Made by a program: the position numbers and the translations under genes | Source: Parvibaculaceae bacterium PLY_AMNH_Bact1 | GTDB taxonomy: Bacteria > Pseudomonadota > Alphaproteobacteria > Parvibaculales > Parvibaculaceae | Reading direction: 5' to 3' | Assembly (NCBI GenBank): GCA_032881465.1 | Contig: CP126168.1 | Location: forward strand, 62,001-126,000 | Length of the DNA: 64,000 bases | Part shown: positions 34,148-43,320 of the stretch, piece after piece | How positions within the stretch are numbered: the first letter of the stretch is position 1 | Layout: each line of letters begins with the position of its first letter | The notes under the pieces: generated by a model | The model's database searches: none | What the model was told of the DNA's origin: nothing | Seen by the model: only the letters and a program-made list of their open reading frames with translations

Positions 34148-34461
34148 CTGTGCAAATTTTTTTCGAGCGGACGAGAGGCCCTGTCGTCGGGCGCTTGGGT
34201 GTCAGGTTCTCAAGGGTATCAGTTGGGAGGAGAATAGTCCGCTCATCTCAAGCTGTCGAACCCTAGCGCTGTCTAGTTCGCAGCAAACCCAGCGGCCCCG
34301 CATCTTCGATAAACCCTGTTGGGATCTCTGACCGTTGTCTTTGCGAACTTAAACGGTGCAGTGGATCATCCCGAACGTTTTCAGGGCACACACATTTGCT
34401 TCCGGACTGCTTCCGGGGCCAATTTAGGATAATCCCTATGTCTGCTAAGTCATTGATTTTA
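34148..34461. other. Intergenic region between phosphatase and tRNA-Arg
   Basis: About 314 bp with no supported gene. An open frame over 34263-34634 spans the tRNA and is not a gene. Confidence 0.4.
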
Positions 34462-34538
<77 letters not shown>

Positions 34539-34655
34539 TCCGGTACAAAGTGCGTTTTGGCACCAGCGCATGCGGCGGAACGTACCCCGTTCGTCCCCAC
34601 ATATCAATGGACCAGTTTGCTGCGTCGATGACATCTCCGGGTGACGTCGACGAAG

Positions 34656-35255
34656 CTATTTAGGGGCAATCCCGCCGAGCAGTGCGTCCACAATAGCACG
34701 CTCGCGCGGCTCCCCAGATACCTCATCATCAAGGGCGATAAGGTTACCGTCCAGGCGAAGCGATACATAGCCATGCACCAGGGACCAAAGAGCGATCCCC
34801 GCTGTTTCCGCGCTCATTTGACCGTTCTGATTGCCTTGTTCGAACAGGTCAATCAGCGGTTCGTAGAGCGCGTCCATCTGTGCCAACAGGTCCGGATCAT
34901 CGACGATCAGACAATCGGGCCGCCAGAGCAGTCGGTATCGGTTTGGCTCGGCGAGCCCGAAAGAAATGACCGTGTCGGCGAAGACTTTCAGCCTCTCACG
35001 GCGGTCCCCAGATCCTTGCTGGACCCCTTTACGAATAGCGAGCGTGAGCTCCTCAAACGTGCGCGTTGCCAGTGCCGTCAGCAGGGCTTTGCGCGTTTTG
35101 AAATGGTTGGCGGGAGCGGAATGGGCGACACCAATGATCCGGGCGACGGCGCGGATTGTCACGCCATCAACGCCGTCCTCGTCCAAAAGCCCAAACGCTG
35201 CCTCCAGAATGGCCTCACGCAGGTTGCCGTGGTGGTAGGTGGGGGTGGTGGACAT
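34656..35255 (-). CDS. TetR-family transcriptional regulator
   Basis: About 199 residues. The N-terminal DNA-binding domain has LREAILEAAFGLLDEDG followed by VTIRAVARIIGVAHSAPANHFKTRKALL (read in parts), and a WHG-like C-terminal domain ends in LWSLVHGYVSLRLDG. ATG 35255 is chosen because an upstream extension to 35291 would run into the operator. It is divergent from a small membrane protein gene at 35342. The shared region carries two TTGACANTGTC elements, so autorepression and control of the membrane protein are likely. Confidence 0.9.
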   Translation of the reverse strand: MSTTPTYHHGNLREAILEAAFGLLDEDGVDGVTIRAVARIIGVAHSAPANHFKTRKALLTALATRTFEELTLAIRKGVQQGSGDRRERLKVFADTVISFGLAEPNRYRLLWRPDCLIVDDPDLLAQMDALYEPLIDLFEQGNQNGQMSAETAGIALWSLVHGYVSLRLDGNLIALDDEVSGEPRERAIVDALLGGIAPK

Positions 35256-35273
35256 GGATTCAGCATAGGTTTT

Positions 35274-35320
35274 GATATTGACAATGTCCATATATGATCT
35301 AAATTGACACTGTCAATATC
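35274..35320. promoter_or_regulatory. Double operator between divergent TetR gene and membrane protein gene
   Basis: GATATTGACAATGTC (35274-35288) and GACACTGTCAATATC (35306-35320) form an inverted repeat with 14 of 15 matches. The right-hand copy contains the perfect palindrome TTGACACTGTCAA, which also supplies a -35-like TTGACA. Spacing and symmetry suit a TetR dimer pair. Confidence 0.8.
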
Positions 35321-35341
35321 GCTGTTTGAAAGGCATACCTT

Positions 35342-35740
35342 ATGGTCAGTCGTTTTCTGGTGACATTCGGGGCTCTCGTATGGGGCCTGGGTGTTCCCTT
35401 TCTCGAAATAAACGATACGCATGTATTCAACCCAGCCTGGACACCTCACGCGCTCATTCATGAGGTCTGGCAACTGATGACGAATACAGGCCTAGCAGGT
35501 TTGGTGCTTTGGTTGACCTGGGTAAAGCGGGAAGTAATACAATCGGCAATAATAGGATTGTTGATTACAGGCGGTTTTCTGTTCGCATTTCTTATTAGAA
35601 ATACTTACGGCGGCTCGATGAAATACATAGACGGATCAGAAAAGACGGTCGTCGGCCTTAATATCGGTGTGGTCGGTTTCTCGATTGTGGCAGCCGGTCT
35701 TGTGATCGCGATTTTGCTGGAGAAACGGCATTCCGCTTAA
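35342..35740 (+). CDS. Small four-helix membrane protein, function unknown
   Basis: 132 residues with about four membrane helices (around residues 4-22, 48-64, 68-88 and 105-126) and no recognised motif. The loop contains HALIHEVWQLMTN. It is likely the regulated target of the adjacent divergent TetR because the operator pair lies immediately upstream. Small proteins of this kind next to TetR genes are often of unknown function; no transport or enzyme motif is visible. Confidence 0.65.
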   Translation: MVSRFLVTFGALVWGLGVPFLEINDTHVFNPAWTPHALIHEVWQLMTNTGLAGLVLWLTWVKREVIQSAIIGLLITGGFLFAFLIRNTYGGSMKYIDGSEKTVVGLNIGVVGFSIVAAGLVIAILLEKRHSA

Positions 35741-35834
35741 TGACAGTCTGACCGATATTGCCTAAATTCACGGCTTGTACGTTTCTCTGTAACAGCACAG
35801 AGAGAGTAGTGGGCGTTGAGAAGGGTGATCGGTT

Positions 35835-36386
35835 TTGGCGAAGGCATTGCAGTTAAAACCCCTAAACCTGTTTGTTGATCCTGCCATCGACCTGGTTGAT
35901 CGGCGATTGAAGGACCTCCTGGCATATTGGCAAGACAAGTGCGCAGAGCGAGACATGCCTGCCCGCATTGATATCTCGCCGGGAGATCTGGTAACCCATC
36001 TGCCGCGCTTGGCGCTCATGAACGTGGTCACTGAGGAGAATGAAGGTCCGCAATTCAGTGTGCGTCTCTCCGGGACCGGGATTGATGATCTTTTGGGCTC
36101 TGATCATCGCGGCGCTCTGCTTGATGACTTGCTTCCAGCAGGCTCTGCGAAGCTTGTATCTGCAGCTCTGAGCGCCTTGGTCGAACACAAGCGTCCCATG
36201 CGCTTTTTTGCGCAGGCGCGATTGCCGGGAAATCCCGCTGCGAGCGTAGAAGGCTTGGCACTCCCCTTGGGTGTCGAGGGTGGGCCAGTCAATATGATCC
36301 TGATTGAGACCGTGTCTATCCGGCAGTCAGATATGGAACATTTTCCGGACCTGGAATATCAGGCCTTCGCAGAAGTTGCTTCCTAG
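35835..36386 (+). CDS. PAS-domain protein (PAS_5 type)
   Basis: A 183-residue soluble protein. The opening (RRLKDLLAYWQDKCAERDMPARIDISPGDLVTHLPRLAL, read in parts) is typical of alphaproteobacterial PAS_5 proteins. A PAS-like core (FSVRLSGTGIDDLLGSDHRGALLDDLL) and a final strand follow. These single-domain proteins carry no output domain and their signal is unknown. The start is TTG at 35835 with AGAAGGGTGA upstream; no ATG lies near the conserved start. Confidence 0.75.
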   Translation: MAKALQLKPLNLFVDPAIDLVDRRLKDLLAYWQDKCAERDMPARIDISPGDLVTHLPRLALMNVVTEENEGPQFSVRLSGTGIDDLLGSDHRGALLDDLLPAGSAKLVSAALSALVEHKRPMRFFAQARLPGNPAASVEGLALPLGVEGGPVNMILIETVSIRQSDMEHFPDLEYQAFAEVAS

Positions 36387-36402
36387 AGCAGGGAGCGTTG
36401 CC

Positions 36403-37407
36403 CTATTTTCCTGATGTGAGCTGTAGGAAAACGTCTTCAAGCGCAGCTTCTTCCGTCGACAGGTCAGCGATCTCAATACCAGCCGCGCCGATATCGGCGA
36501 GCAGGGCCGACATGGAATCCACGTCCGGATTGTAAACAAGCGCCAGATCCCCATCATCACGAAGCACCGCCCCGCGGGCAGAAAGCGAAGCAGGCACAGA
36601 AGAGAGGGGTGTCGCCGGGCGAATAACAACACGTTTTTCGTCAATTCGAGCCAGCAGATCCGGTGTGGATTCGCAAGCGACCACCTCGCCATGATTGATG
36701 ATTGCGATCTGGTCGCACAGCGCCTGCGCCTCTTCCAGATAGTGGGTGGTCAAAACCACTGTTGTGCCCCGCGCATGTAGCTCCTCGATGTGTTCCCAAA
36801 GCTGGCGCCGAAGCTCAATATCAACGCCTGCCGTCGGCTCATCGAGCACCAGAATGGGTGGATTATGGACCATGGCTTTGGCGACCAGGAGCCGTCGCCG
36901 CATGCCGCCGGAGAGTGTGCGGGCATAGGCATCTGCTTTGTCTTCCAACCCCATCGCCTGCAGAATTTCCATCGTGCGGCGTTCAGATTTCGGAACACCA
37001 TAGAGACCCGCCTGCAGCTCCATTGCCTCATAGGGCGTGAAGAACGGGTCAATATTGAGCTCCTGCGGCACGATACCGATGGACGCCCGTGCCTGGCGCG
37101 GATTGACGTCTGTGTCAAAGCCCCAAATAGTGGCGGAACCAGACGTCTTCATGACCAGGCCCGCTAGGATATTGATGAAGGTCGACTTGCCAGCGCCATT
37201 AGGTCCAAGCAGTCCGAAAAACGACCCGCGAGGTATGGAGAGATTGAGACTTTTCAGTGCCTCTTTGGCAGGCTGGCCATTGGCGGCCTTGTAGACCTTG
37301 CGAAGATTATTGGCTTCGATGGCAGCAGGCTGATTGCCGCCCGGCGCCGGTTCACGCGGAGCAGGCACTTCGGCAACCTCTGTATCGTCTGTGATTCCGT
37401 GCGCCAT
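36403..37407 (-). CDS. ABC transporter ATP-binding protein (ABC-2 / drug or polysaccharide export type)
   Basis: 334 residues: a Pro-rich N-terminal extension of about 30 residues, then a nucleotide-binding domain. That domain has Walker A LLGPNGAGKST near residue 70, Q-loop VPQELN, signature LSGGMRRRLLVAKAM near 165-180, Walker B PPILVLDEPTAGVD and H-loop LTTHYLEEA. A C-terminal DUF4162-like domain follows, as in CcmA/NodI-type exporters. No membrane partner is adjacent on this strand, so the permease is elsewhere or beyond recognition. Convergent with the PAS gene (17 bp). Confidence 0.93.
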   Translation of the reverse strand: MAHGITDDTEVAEVPAPREPAPGGNQPAAIEANNLRKVYKAANGQPAKEALKSLNLSIPRGSFFGLLGPNGAGKSTFINILAGLVMKTSGSATIWGFDTDVNPRQARASIGIVPQELNIDPFFTPYEAMELQAGLYGVPKSERRTMEILQAMGLEDKADAYARTLSGGMRRRLLVAKAMVHNPPILVLDEPTAGVDIELRRQLWEHIEELHARGTTVVLTTHYLEEAQALCDQIAIINHGEVVACESTPDLLARIDEKRVVIRPATPLSSVPASLSARGAVLRDDGDLALVYNPDVDSMSALLADIGAAGIEIADLSTEEAALEDVFLQLTSGK

Positions 37408-37524
37408 TCGTTTTCTCCCAGGTCTCGGCCATTCTGCGGGCCGCTCATCGTCGCCTTCAGTGTTCTACACCCTTCCGTGGCCGCGGCCATAATGCCATAT
37501 TGCCGGTCTTAACGGTGAAGAACC

Positions 37525-40479
37525 GTGAAGAGCAACAAGGCGGGTGGTATGGCGGCGAAGAAGAAGCAAAAAGAAGCACCGGCTGAAGCCGGAAAGATGG
37601 GGACAGAAAAGCCGCTGGGCAAGGGGGACCATCTCTTTCTGGTCGATGGATCTGGCTATATTTTCCGCGCCTATCACGCGTTGCCGCCACTTACGCGCAA
37701 GTCCGATGGACTGCCGGTAGGTGCCGTCCATGGCTTCTGCAACATGCTCTATAAGCTCATTGAAGACACGAAAGACGAATTCGAGCCGACCCACCTCGCC
37801 GTCATTTTTGATGCTTCTGGCAAAACTTTCCGGAATGAAATCTATGGAGAGTATAAGGCGCACCGTCCTCCAGCACCCGAAGACCTGGTCCCTCAATTCG
37901 GACTGATCCGCGATGCAGTTCGCGCTTTTTCTGTGCCCTCAATTGAGATGATGGGGTACGAGGCCGATGATCTGATCGCGACCTATGCCGCACAGGCCCG
38001 GGATGCTGGCGCGCGAGTAACCATTGTGTCCTCTGACAAAGACCTGATGCAGATGGTGGGCGGTGAGGTCGACATGCTCGACACGATGAAGTATCGCACC
38101 ATCGGTCCCGCAGAGGTGGAAGAGAAGTTTGGCGTTGGTCCAGAGAAGGTGATCGACGTCCAGGCACTTGCCGGTGACAGTGCGGACAATGTTCCTGGTG
38201 TTCCGGGCATTGGAGTGAAAACGGCTGCACTGTTGATCAACGAATATGGCGATGTGGAAACGCTGCTGGAGCGTGCTGAAGAAATCAAACAGCCTAAGCG
38301 TCGGCAGAATTTGATTGAGTTTGCCGACCAGGCGCGCATTTCGCGGCAGCTGGTGACGCTTGCTCAAGACGTACCGGTTGAAGAAGCGATGGAGACCTTC
38401 GGTTTGCGGGACCCAGACCCGGTGACGCTGATTGGGTTCTTTAAGGACATGGAATTCAACACACTCACCCGCCGTGTCGCTGAACGGTTTGATGTGGATG
38501 GGGACGCAATTGAGGCGACGGGCGCTTATGACAATGGCGCAGCACCTGCGCCCAAAAAGTCTGAAGGCTCTGCACCGACCGAAACAAAGAGGGGTGGAAC
38601 GCCCGGCATTGTTGAAACTGGACTCGACAAGGGTCTGGGCAATCTCACTTATGAGACGATCACGACGCTTGACGCGCTTAAGCCATGGATCGACGCGGCA
38701 TTTGATCAGGGTGAGATTGCGGTCGACACAGAAACAGACTCGCTTGATGCCATGCAGGCGCGTCTCGTTGGGGTGTGTCTGGCCACCGAACCTGGTAAAG
38801 CCTGCTATGTGCCACTGCAGCATGGCTCAGGCGAAGGGCTCGACTTTGGTGACGGAGCCCCAGATCAAATACCTCTGAAAGAAGCGCTCGCTGCGCTGAA
38901 GCCGATGCTGGAAGCAACGTCCGTGCGAAAGATCGGGCAAAACATCAAATATGATCTTCTGGTTCTAAAGAACCATGGCATCAACCTCGCGCCCGTGGAC
39001 GACACAATGCTTCTATCCTACGCGCTGGATGCTGGGCGTAACGGCCACGGCATGGACGAGCTCTCTGAAATTCATCTCAGCCACAAACCAATTCCCTTTA
39101 AGGAAGTTGCGGGCACAGGCAAGAAGCAGATCACCTTTGATAAAGTGCCTATCGACAAGGCGACAGCCTATGCTGCCGAAGACGCTGACATCACCTGGCG
39201 TCTTTACAAACTGCTGAAGCCGCGTCTCGTTCCAGAAGCGAAGACCACACTCTACGAAACGCTTGAGCGACCGCTGGTTCCTGTGCTGACCGAAATGGAA
39301 GCCCATGGCATCAAGGTGGACCGAGCGGTCCTCTCGCGGCTCTCTGGTGAGTTTGCGCAGAAGATGGGGGCGATCGAAGCGGAAGTTTACGAGCTCGCCG
39401 GCGAGACGTTCAATATCGCCTCACCCAAACAGCTTGGTGAAATTCTCTTCGACAAAATGGGATTGCCTGGCGGCAAGAAAACAAAAACCGGGGCTTGGTC
39501 AACTGACGCAAGCACACTGGATGATCTGGCCGCGAGCGGACATGACCTGCCGGTGAAAATCCTGGAGTGGCGTGGTCTTGCAAAACTGAAAAGCACCTAC
39601 ACCGATGCGCTGCCTGAATTCATTCATCCCGATACCGGCCGCGTCCATACGTCCTATTCAATGGCCTCCACCAGCACCGGGCGTCTGGCCTCAACCGAGC
39701 CTAACCTGCAGAACATTCCTGTTCGTACCGAGGACGGGCGAAGAATACGGACCGCCTTTGTTGCCGACAAAGGCAACAAGCTTATCAGCGCCGACTACAG
39801 CCAGATTGAGCTGCGTCTGGTGGCTCACATCGCAGATGTGCCCCAACTCAAACAGGCTTTTGCTGACGGCATCGACATTCACACAATGACGGCTTCGGAG
39901 ATTTTTAATGTCCCCGTGGCCGACATGGAGCCGTCCATTCGCAGGCGGGCAAAGGCGATCAATTTCGGGATCATTTATGGCATCTCTGCGTTCGGCTTGG
40001 CGAACCAGCTTGGCATCGGTCGGGGCGAAGCGGCTGAGTATATCGATCTCTATTTCGAGCGCTTCCCCGGCATCCGCACTTACATGGATGAGACCAAAGC
40101 CCTGGCCCATGAGCAGGGCTACGTAGAAACCATTTTCGGCCGCCGTATCCATCTACCGGAGATTAATTCCAAGAACGGTGCACACCGCGCATTTCTTGAG
40201 CGTGCCGCGATCAATGCGCCCATCCAGGGGTCGGCCGCCGACGTGATCCGTCGCGCTATGATCCGCATGCCTGACGCTTTGAAGAAAGCCAAGCTCGACG
40301 CACGGATGCTCCTGCAGGTGCATGACGAACTCATATTCGAAGTGGCGGAGAAGAAAGCTGAGAAGACCTGTGCGCTTGTATCTAAAGTCATGATCGGTGC
40401 TGCAGTGCCTGCCGTCGACATCTCTGTGCCTCTCGAAGTGGATGCGCGGGCGGCTGACAATTGGGACGAAGCGCACTAA
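37525..40479 (+). CDS. polA: DNA polymerase I
   Basis: A 984-residue repair and Okazaki-fragment polymerase. The N-terminal 5'-3' exonuclease (residues about 35-320) shows FLVDGSGYIFRAYHAL and SSDKDLMQMV. The 3'-5' proofreading domain is intact, with DTETDS, NIKYDLLVLKN and YAAEDADITWRL. The polymerase domain carries motif A DYSQIELRL, motif B RRAKAINFGIIYG and motif C LQVHDELIFE. The start is GTG 37525 (GAAGAA upstream) or ATG 37549; both leave the exonuclease domain whole. It is followed by map after 18 bp. Confidence 0.97.
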   Translation: MKSNKAGGMAAKKKQKEAPAEAGKMGTEKPLGKGDHLFLVDGSGYIFRAYHALPPLTRKSDGLPVGAVHGFCNMLYKLIEDTKDEFEPTHLAVIFDASGKTFRNEIYGEYKAHRPPAPEDLVPQFGLIRDAVRAFSVPSIEMMGYEADDLIATYAAQARDAGARVTIVSSDKDLMQMVGGEVDMLDTMKYRTIGPAEVEEKFGVGPEKVIDVQALAGDSADNVPGVPGIGVKTAALLINEYGDVETLLERAEEIKQPKRRQNLIEFADQARISRQLVTLAQDVPVEEAMETFGLRDPDPVTLIGFFKDMEFNTLTRRVAERFDVDGDAIEATGAYDNGAAPAPKKSEGSAPTETKRGGTPGIVETGLDKGLGNLTYETITTLDALKPWIDAAFDQGEIAVDTETDSLDAMQARLVGVCLATEPGKACYVPLQHGSGEGLDFGDGAPDQIPLKEALAALKPMLEATSVRKIGQNIKYDLLVLKNHGINLAPVDDTMLLSYALDAGRNGHGMDELSEIHLSHKPIPFKEVAGTGKKQITFDKVPIDKATAYAAEDADITWRLYKLLKPRLVPEAKTTLYETLERPLVPVLTEMEAHGIKVDRAVLSRLSGEFAQKMGAIEAEVYELAGETFNIASPKQLGEILFDKMGLPGGKKTKTGAWSTDASTLDDLAASGHDLPVKILEWRGLAKLKSTYTDALPEFIHPDTGRVHTSYSMASTSTGRLASTEPNLQNIPVRTEDGRRIRTAFVADKGNKLISADYSQIELRLVAHIADVPQLKQAFADGIDIHTMTASEIFNVPVADMEPSIRRRAKAINFGIIYGISAFGLANQLGIGRGEAAEYIDLYFERFPGIRTYMDETKALAHEQGYVETIFGRRIHLPEINSKNGAHRAFLERAAINAPIQGSAADVIRRAMIRMPDALKKAKLDARMLLQVHDELIFEVAEKKAEKTCALVSKVMIGAAVPAVDISVPLEVDARAADNWDEAH

Positions 40480-40497
40480 CACGCAGGAGCGAAACCG

Positions 40498-41238
40498 ATG
40501 ACAGTTGAATCCGAGGATGAGCTTGAGGGCTTAAAGAAGTGCGGCCGTGTGGTGTCAGAGACGCTCGCAGCGATGGGCGCCTACATGGAGCCCGGCATGA
40601 CAACCGCTGAACTTGACGCCTATGGTCGGGAACTTCTTGAACGCGAAGGGGCACGCTCAGCGCCAGAACTCACTTATGATTTCCCCGGCGCCACCTGCAT
40701 CAGCATCAATGAAGTCTGTGCCCACGGCATCCCGGGCGATCAGATCATTGAGGCCGGCGATCTGGTCAACATTGATGTGTCAGCTGAACAAAATGGGTTT
40801 GTTACAGATACTGGCGGCAGCTTCATTGTGCCGCCGGCGCGGGCGGACCACGAAGCACTCTGCAAAGCAACACGTATTGCGCGCGACAAAGCTATCCGCT
40901 CTGTGAAGGCTGGGTCAAAACTCAACGTGATTGGGAGGACTGTTGAGCAGGTTGCCCGCAAAGGTGGCTATACAATCATCGAAAACCTGGCAAGCCACGG
41001 TGTCGGACGCTCATTGCACGAAGAGCCTGGGTCAATTCCGGGTTATTATGATCCTGCAGACAAACGGCGCTTATGGCACGGCGCCGTCATCACCATTGAA
41101 CCATTCCTGTCAACCGGCGCAACTGAGGCGGTTGAGCTTGATGATGGTTGGTCGCTCACAACACCGCCTGGTGTTTTCGCGGCGCAATACGAACACACGC
41201 TTGTTGTAACGAAACGCGGTGCCATCATCGTGACTTAG
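40498..41238 (+). CDS. map: Methionine aminopeptidase, type I
   Basis: A 246-residue enzyme removing the initiator methionine. The pita-bread fold metal ligands are visible: first Asp in VNIDVSAEQNGF, second Asp in VTDTGGSF, His in ASHGVGRSLHEEP, Glu in TIEPFLS and final Glu in QYEHTLVV. ATG 40498 has AGGAGCG. It follows polA closely and may be co-transcribed, although promoters could lie in the 18-bp gap region or within polA. Confidence 0.95.
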   Translation: MTVESEDELEGLKKCGRVVSETLAAMGAYMEPGMTTAELDAYGRELLEREGARSAPELTYDFPGATCISINEVCAHGIPGDQIIEAGDLVNIDVSAEQNGFVTDTGGSFIVPPARADHEALCKATRIARDKAIRSVKAGSKLNVIGRTVEQVARKGGYTIIENLASHGVGRSLHEEPGSIPGYYDPADKRRLWHGAVITIEPFLSTGATEAVELDDGWSLTTPPGVFAAQYEHTLVVTKRGAIIVT

Positions 41239-41309
41239 AGCGTTTTCAATAAATGTTGCAGACTTTTATGCTTCGAAAACGAGACGAAATCGAAACGGCT
41301 CTATTGGCG

Positions 41310-41678
41310 TCAGGCCAGCGCGTTCATATAGGTGCCTATATCAAAATAGTCGCGCCAGACTTTGATTTTGCCATTCTCCATCTCAAAGATCCCGAAGCAG
41401 GGCAGGTCTACTGACTTGTCTCCGAGTTTCGTACGGTCGAGCCGTTCCACCATCACCTTGTCGCCTTGCACTCCAAGATTGAGGATGTCCCAGTTGGTTT
41501 CCGTCCAGTCTTTGGCAAACCCCGCGATGAAGGCCTGAACATTGTCGCGTCCTGCGACAGGGTCCGTCGGCATATTGTGATAGACACCGTCGGCTGTGAA
41601 ATAACTGGCGAGTTCTTCAGCATTGAGCCGTGACCAGGCGGCGATAAAGTCTCGAATGATTTTTTCATTGTCGCTCAT
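41310..41678 (-). CDS. Limonene-1,2-epoxide hydrolase-like (SnoaL-fold) protein
   Basis: A 122-residue cystatin-like fold protein. The epoxide-hydrolase triad pattern is present: Arg and Asp in VERLDR and Asp in VWRDYFD near the C-terminus, in the context GKIKVWRDYFDIGTYM. LEH relatives open epoxides by a one-step water attack; others bind steroids. ATG 41678 (with GGGAGTG) is preferred over an upstream reading at 41708. It precedes the convergent map gene and follows the GST-like gene on the same strand. The substrate is unknown. Confidence 0.8.
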   Translation of the reverse strand: MSDNEKIIRDFIAAWSRLNAEELASYFTADGVYHNMPTDPVAGRDNVQAFIAGFAKDWTETNWDILNLGVQGDKVMVERLDRTKLGDKSVDLPCFGIFEMENGKIKVWRDYFDIGTYMNALA

Positions 41679-41754
41679 GCGCACACTCCCTTTTTCAGAA
41701 GTGTGCACTTGAGCAGGCGGGAATGCCAGTCCCGCCTGCCTGTTTTCGTCAAAC

Positions 41755-42486
41755 TCAAGCAGCTCTTAGAGTTTCTCCTGGCGCCGCTCCTTCAAACAGG
41801 GCCTGCATGCGGGCTACATAGGCCATAAGGGTGGGTTTGGCTGCGACCATATCTTTCAAGGGGCTTGGAATGTTGGGGCCCACAATGTTGACCAACATCC
41901 CAAAGGCTGTTGCGTCGGCAACGCTGGGGCTTGATCCAAACAAGAATTCCTGCTCGCCAAGCACTTGCGCCAGTGCCTCAATATCAGAAATGCCAAAAGC
42001 ATAGATTTCATCTCGGCTGTGACGGCCGAGACCATGATGATGAAGGGCCGCCTCCACAGTCTTATGTGCCTGCCGTGTGATGAAACCTCGAATGGGCCAG
42101 GGAATGTCAGCGAAGAAGATTTCGTCCTCGACCTTCGCGTTCGCGGGTTCCATCCAGCGGCTGAAGACGGTTGCCCAGTAAAGACGTTCTTCGAGCATTC
42201 GTTGTAATGCGTGAGACTGCGCCTTCTGCAGCGGGCTGAGATGCCTATCGAGATCAACACCGCGGGTTTTCCTGAGATGCTCCAGAATGAGGACGGAGTC
42301 ACCCAGGACCACCCCATTGTCATCAATGAAGGGCAGCTTGCCTTTGGGTCCTTTCGCTGGATTGTCGACCTCAACCCGCTCATGCCCGACACCGGCCAAT
42401 CGCAGAACAGTCATGAGTTTAACAACAAAACCGGAAGGATCTGGGGTTCCGGGCAGGCAGTCTTTGAAGGTGTGAAGGCGGATCAT
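41755..42486 (-). CDS. Glutathione S-transferase-like protein (metaxin/FAXC-like)
   Basis: A 243-residue protein with a thioredoxin-like N-terminal domain (residues 1-80, including KLPFIDDNGVVLGDSVLILEHL) and a helical C-terminal domain with the GST-like SVADATAFGMLVNI segment. The early part CLPGTPDPSGFVVKLMTVLRLAG matches the GST_N_4/FAXC group common in Proteobacteria. ATG 42486 is chosen for GAGGAGA upstream. It is divergent from a WYL regulator, which probably controls it through a perfect inverted repeat at 42551-42574. Confidence 0.82.
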   Translation of the reverse strand: MIRLHTFKDCLPGTPDPSGFVVKLMTVLRLAGVGHERVEVDNPAKGPKGKLPFIDDNGVVLGDSVLILEHLRKTRGVDLDRHLSPLQKAQSHALQRMLEERLYWATVFSRWMEPANAKVEDEIFFADIPWPIRGFITRQAHKTVEAALHHHGLGRHSRDEIYAFGISDIEALAQVLGEQEFLFGSSPSVADATAFGMLVNIVGPNIPSPLKDMVAAKPTLMAYVARMQALFEGAAPGETLRAA

Positions 42487-42550
42487 TTTCAGTCTCCTCG
42501 ATGCGAATCTGGGCGAGTCTTGCTTGATGTGAGGAGAGAATACTGACACG

Positions 42551-42574
42551 CTCCTGACACCCTGGTGTCAGGAG
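42551..42574. promoter_or_regulatory. Perfect inverted repeat between GST-like and WYL-regulator genes
   Basis: CTCCTGACACC and GGTGTCAGGAG are perfectly inverted 11-mers with a 2-bp spacer. A further CTGACAC lies just upstream at 42543-42549. It sits between divergent starts at 42486 and 42596, suiting an operator for the regulator. Confidence 0.75.
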
Positions 42575-42595
42575 CCATATGCGAGGCTGCACATT

Positions 42596-43297
42596 ATGAG
42601 ACGTGCTGATCGACTGTTCGACATTATCGAATATCTGCGTCGCCACCGCAGGGTGGTGACTGCAGCTGAACTCGCGGAAAAAATGGAAGTCTCCATCCGC
42701 ACCATTTACCGGGATATCGCAGATTTGCAGGCGAGTCGGGTTCCCATTGATGGGGAAGCGGGCCTTGGCTATCTCCTGCGAGAGGGATACGACCTCCCAC
42801 CGCTCATGTTCAATGAAGAGGAGGCGGAGGCATTGGCTCTTGGCGCGCGTATTGTTGCTGCCTGGGGAGATGATGAGCTCGCAGAGGCGTCAAAGGCAGT
42901 GCTGGCTAAACTGCGCGCCGTGCTTCCGCGAGATCTGAAGGCACAATTTGATGCGCTGGGTGTGATGGCTCCGCCTGCTCATTACCAGGAAGAAGTGGTG
43001 ATTGACCTGGCACGCGTGCGCCGTGCTGTCCGCAATAAGAAGAAGATCCGGTTCGCCTACGCAGACAAAGGGGGGAAGGCATCAATGCGCACTATATGGC
43101 CGCTCACCCTCTCGTTTTATGGGGCGGTATGGACGGTCCCTGGTTGGTGTGAGCTCAGAAAAGATTTCCGGGTTTTCAGGGCGGACAGAATGCGCGACCT
43201 GGAAGTATTGAACGAACGTGTGCCACCTGATCCCGACAAGAACTTGGCCACCTACCTCAAAACCGAAGGTGTAACGGATATCGGGTCGCTCACATAA
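42596..43297 (+). CDS. YafY-type transcriptional regulator (HTH_11 plus WYL)
   Basis: A 233-residue DeoR-like winged-helix regulator. The N-terminal HTH_11 domain has RLFDIIEYLRRHRRVVTAAEL and SIRTIYRDIADLQASRVPIDGEAGLGYLL (read in parts). The C-terminal WYL domain spans residues 135-215, with IRFAYADKGGKASMRTIWPLTLSFYGAVW. WYL regulators respond to small nucleic-acid or metabolic ligands. The divergent neighbour is the GST-like gene, and the inverted repeat at 42551-42574 lies in the shared promoter region. Confidence 0.92.
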   Translation: MRRADRLFDIIEYLRRHRRVVTAAELAEKMEVSIRTIYRDIADLQASRVPIDGEAGLGYLLREGYDLPPLMFNEEEAEALALGARIVAAWGDDELAEASKAVLAKLRAVLPRDLKAQFDALGVMAPPAHYQEEVVIDLARVRRAVRNKKKIRFAYADKGGKASMRTIWPLTLSFYGAVWTVPGWCELRKDFRVFRADRMRDLEVLNERVPPDPDKNLATYLKTEGVTDIGSLT

Positions 43298-43320
43298 AAT
43301 GAGTGCGAGTGTCTTATGCC

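Noticed and set aside
34641-35297. Plus-strand open frame opposite the TetR gene
   Set aside because: The minus-strand reading carries the TetR helix-turn-helix; the plus reading is its shadow.
37939-38823. Minus-strand 294-codon frame within polA
   Set aside because: It is antisense to conserved exonuclease motifs of polA.
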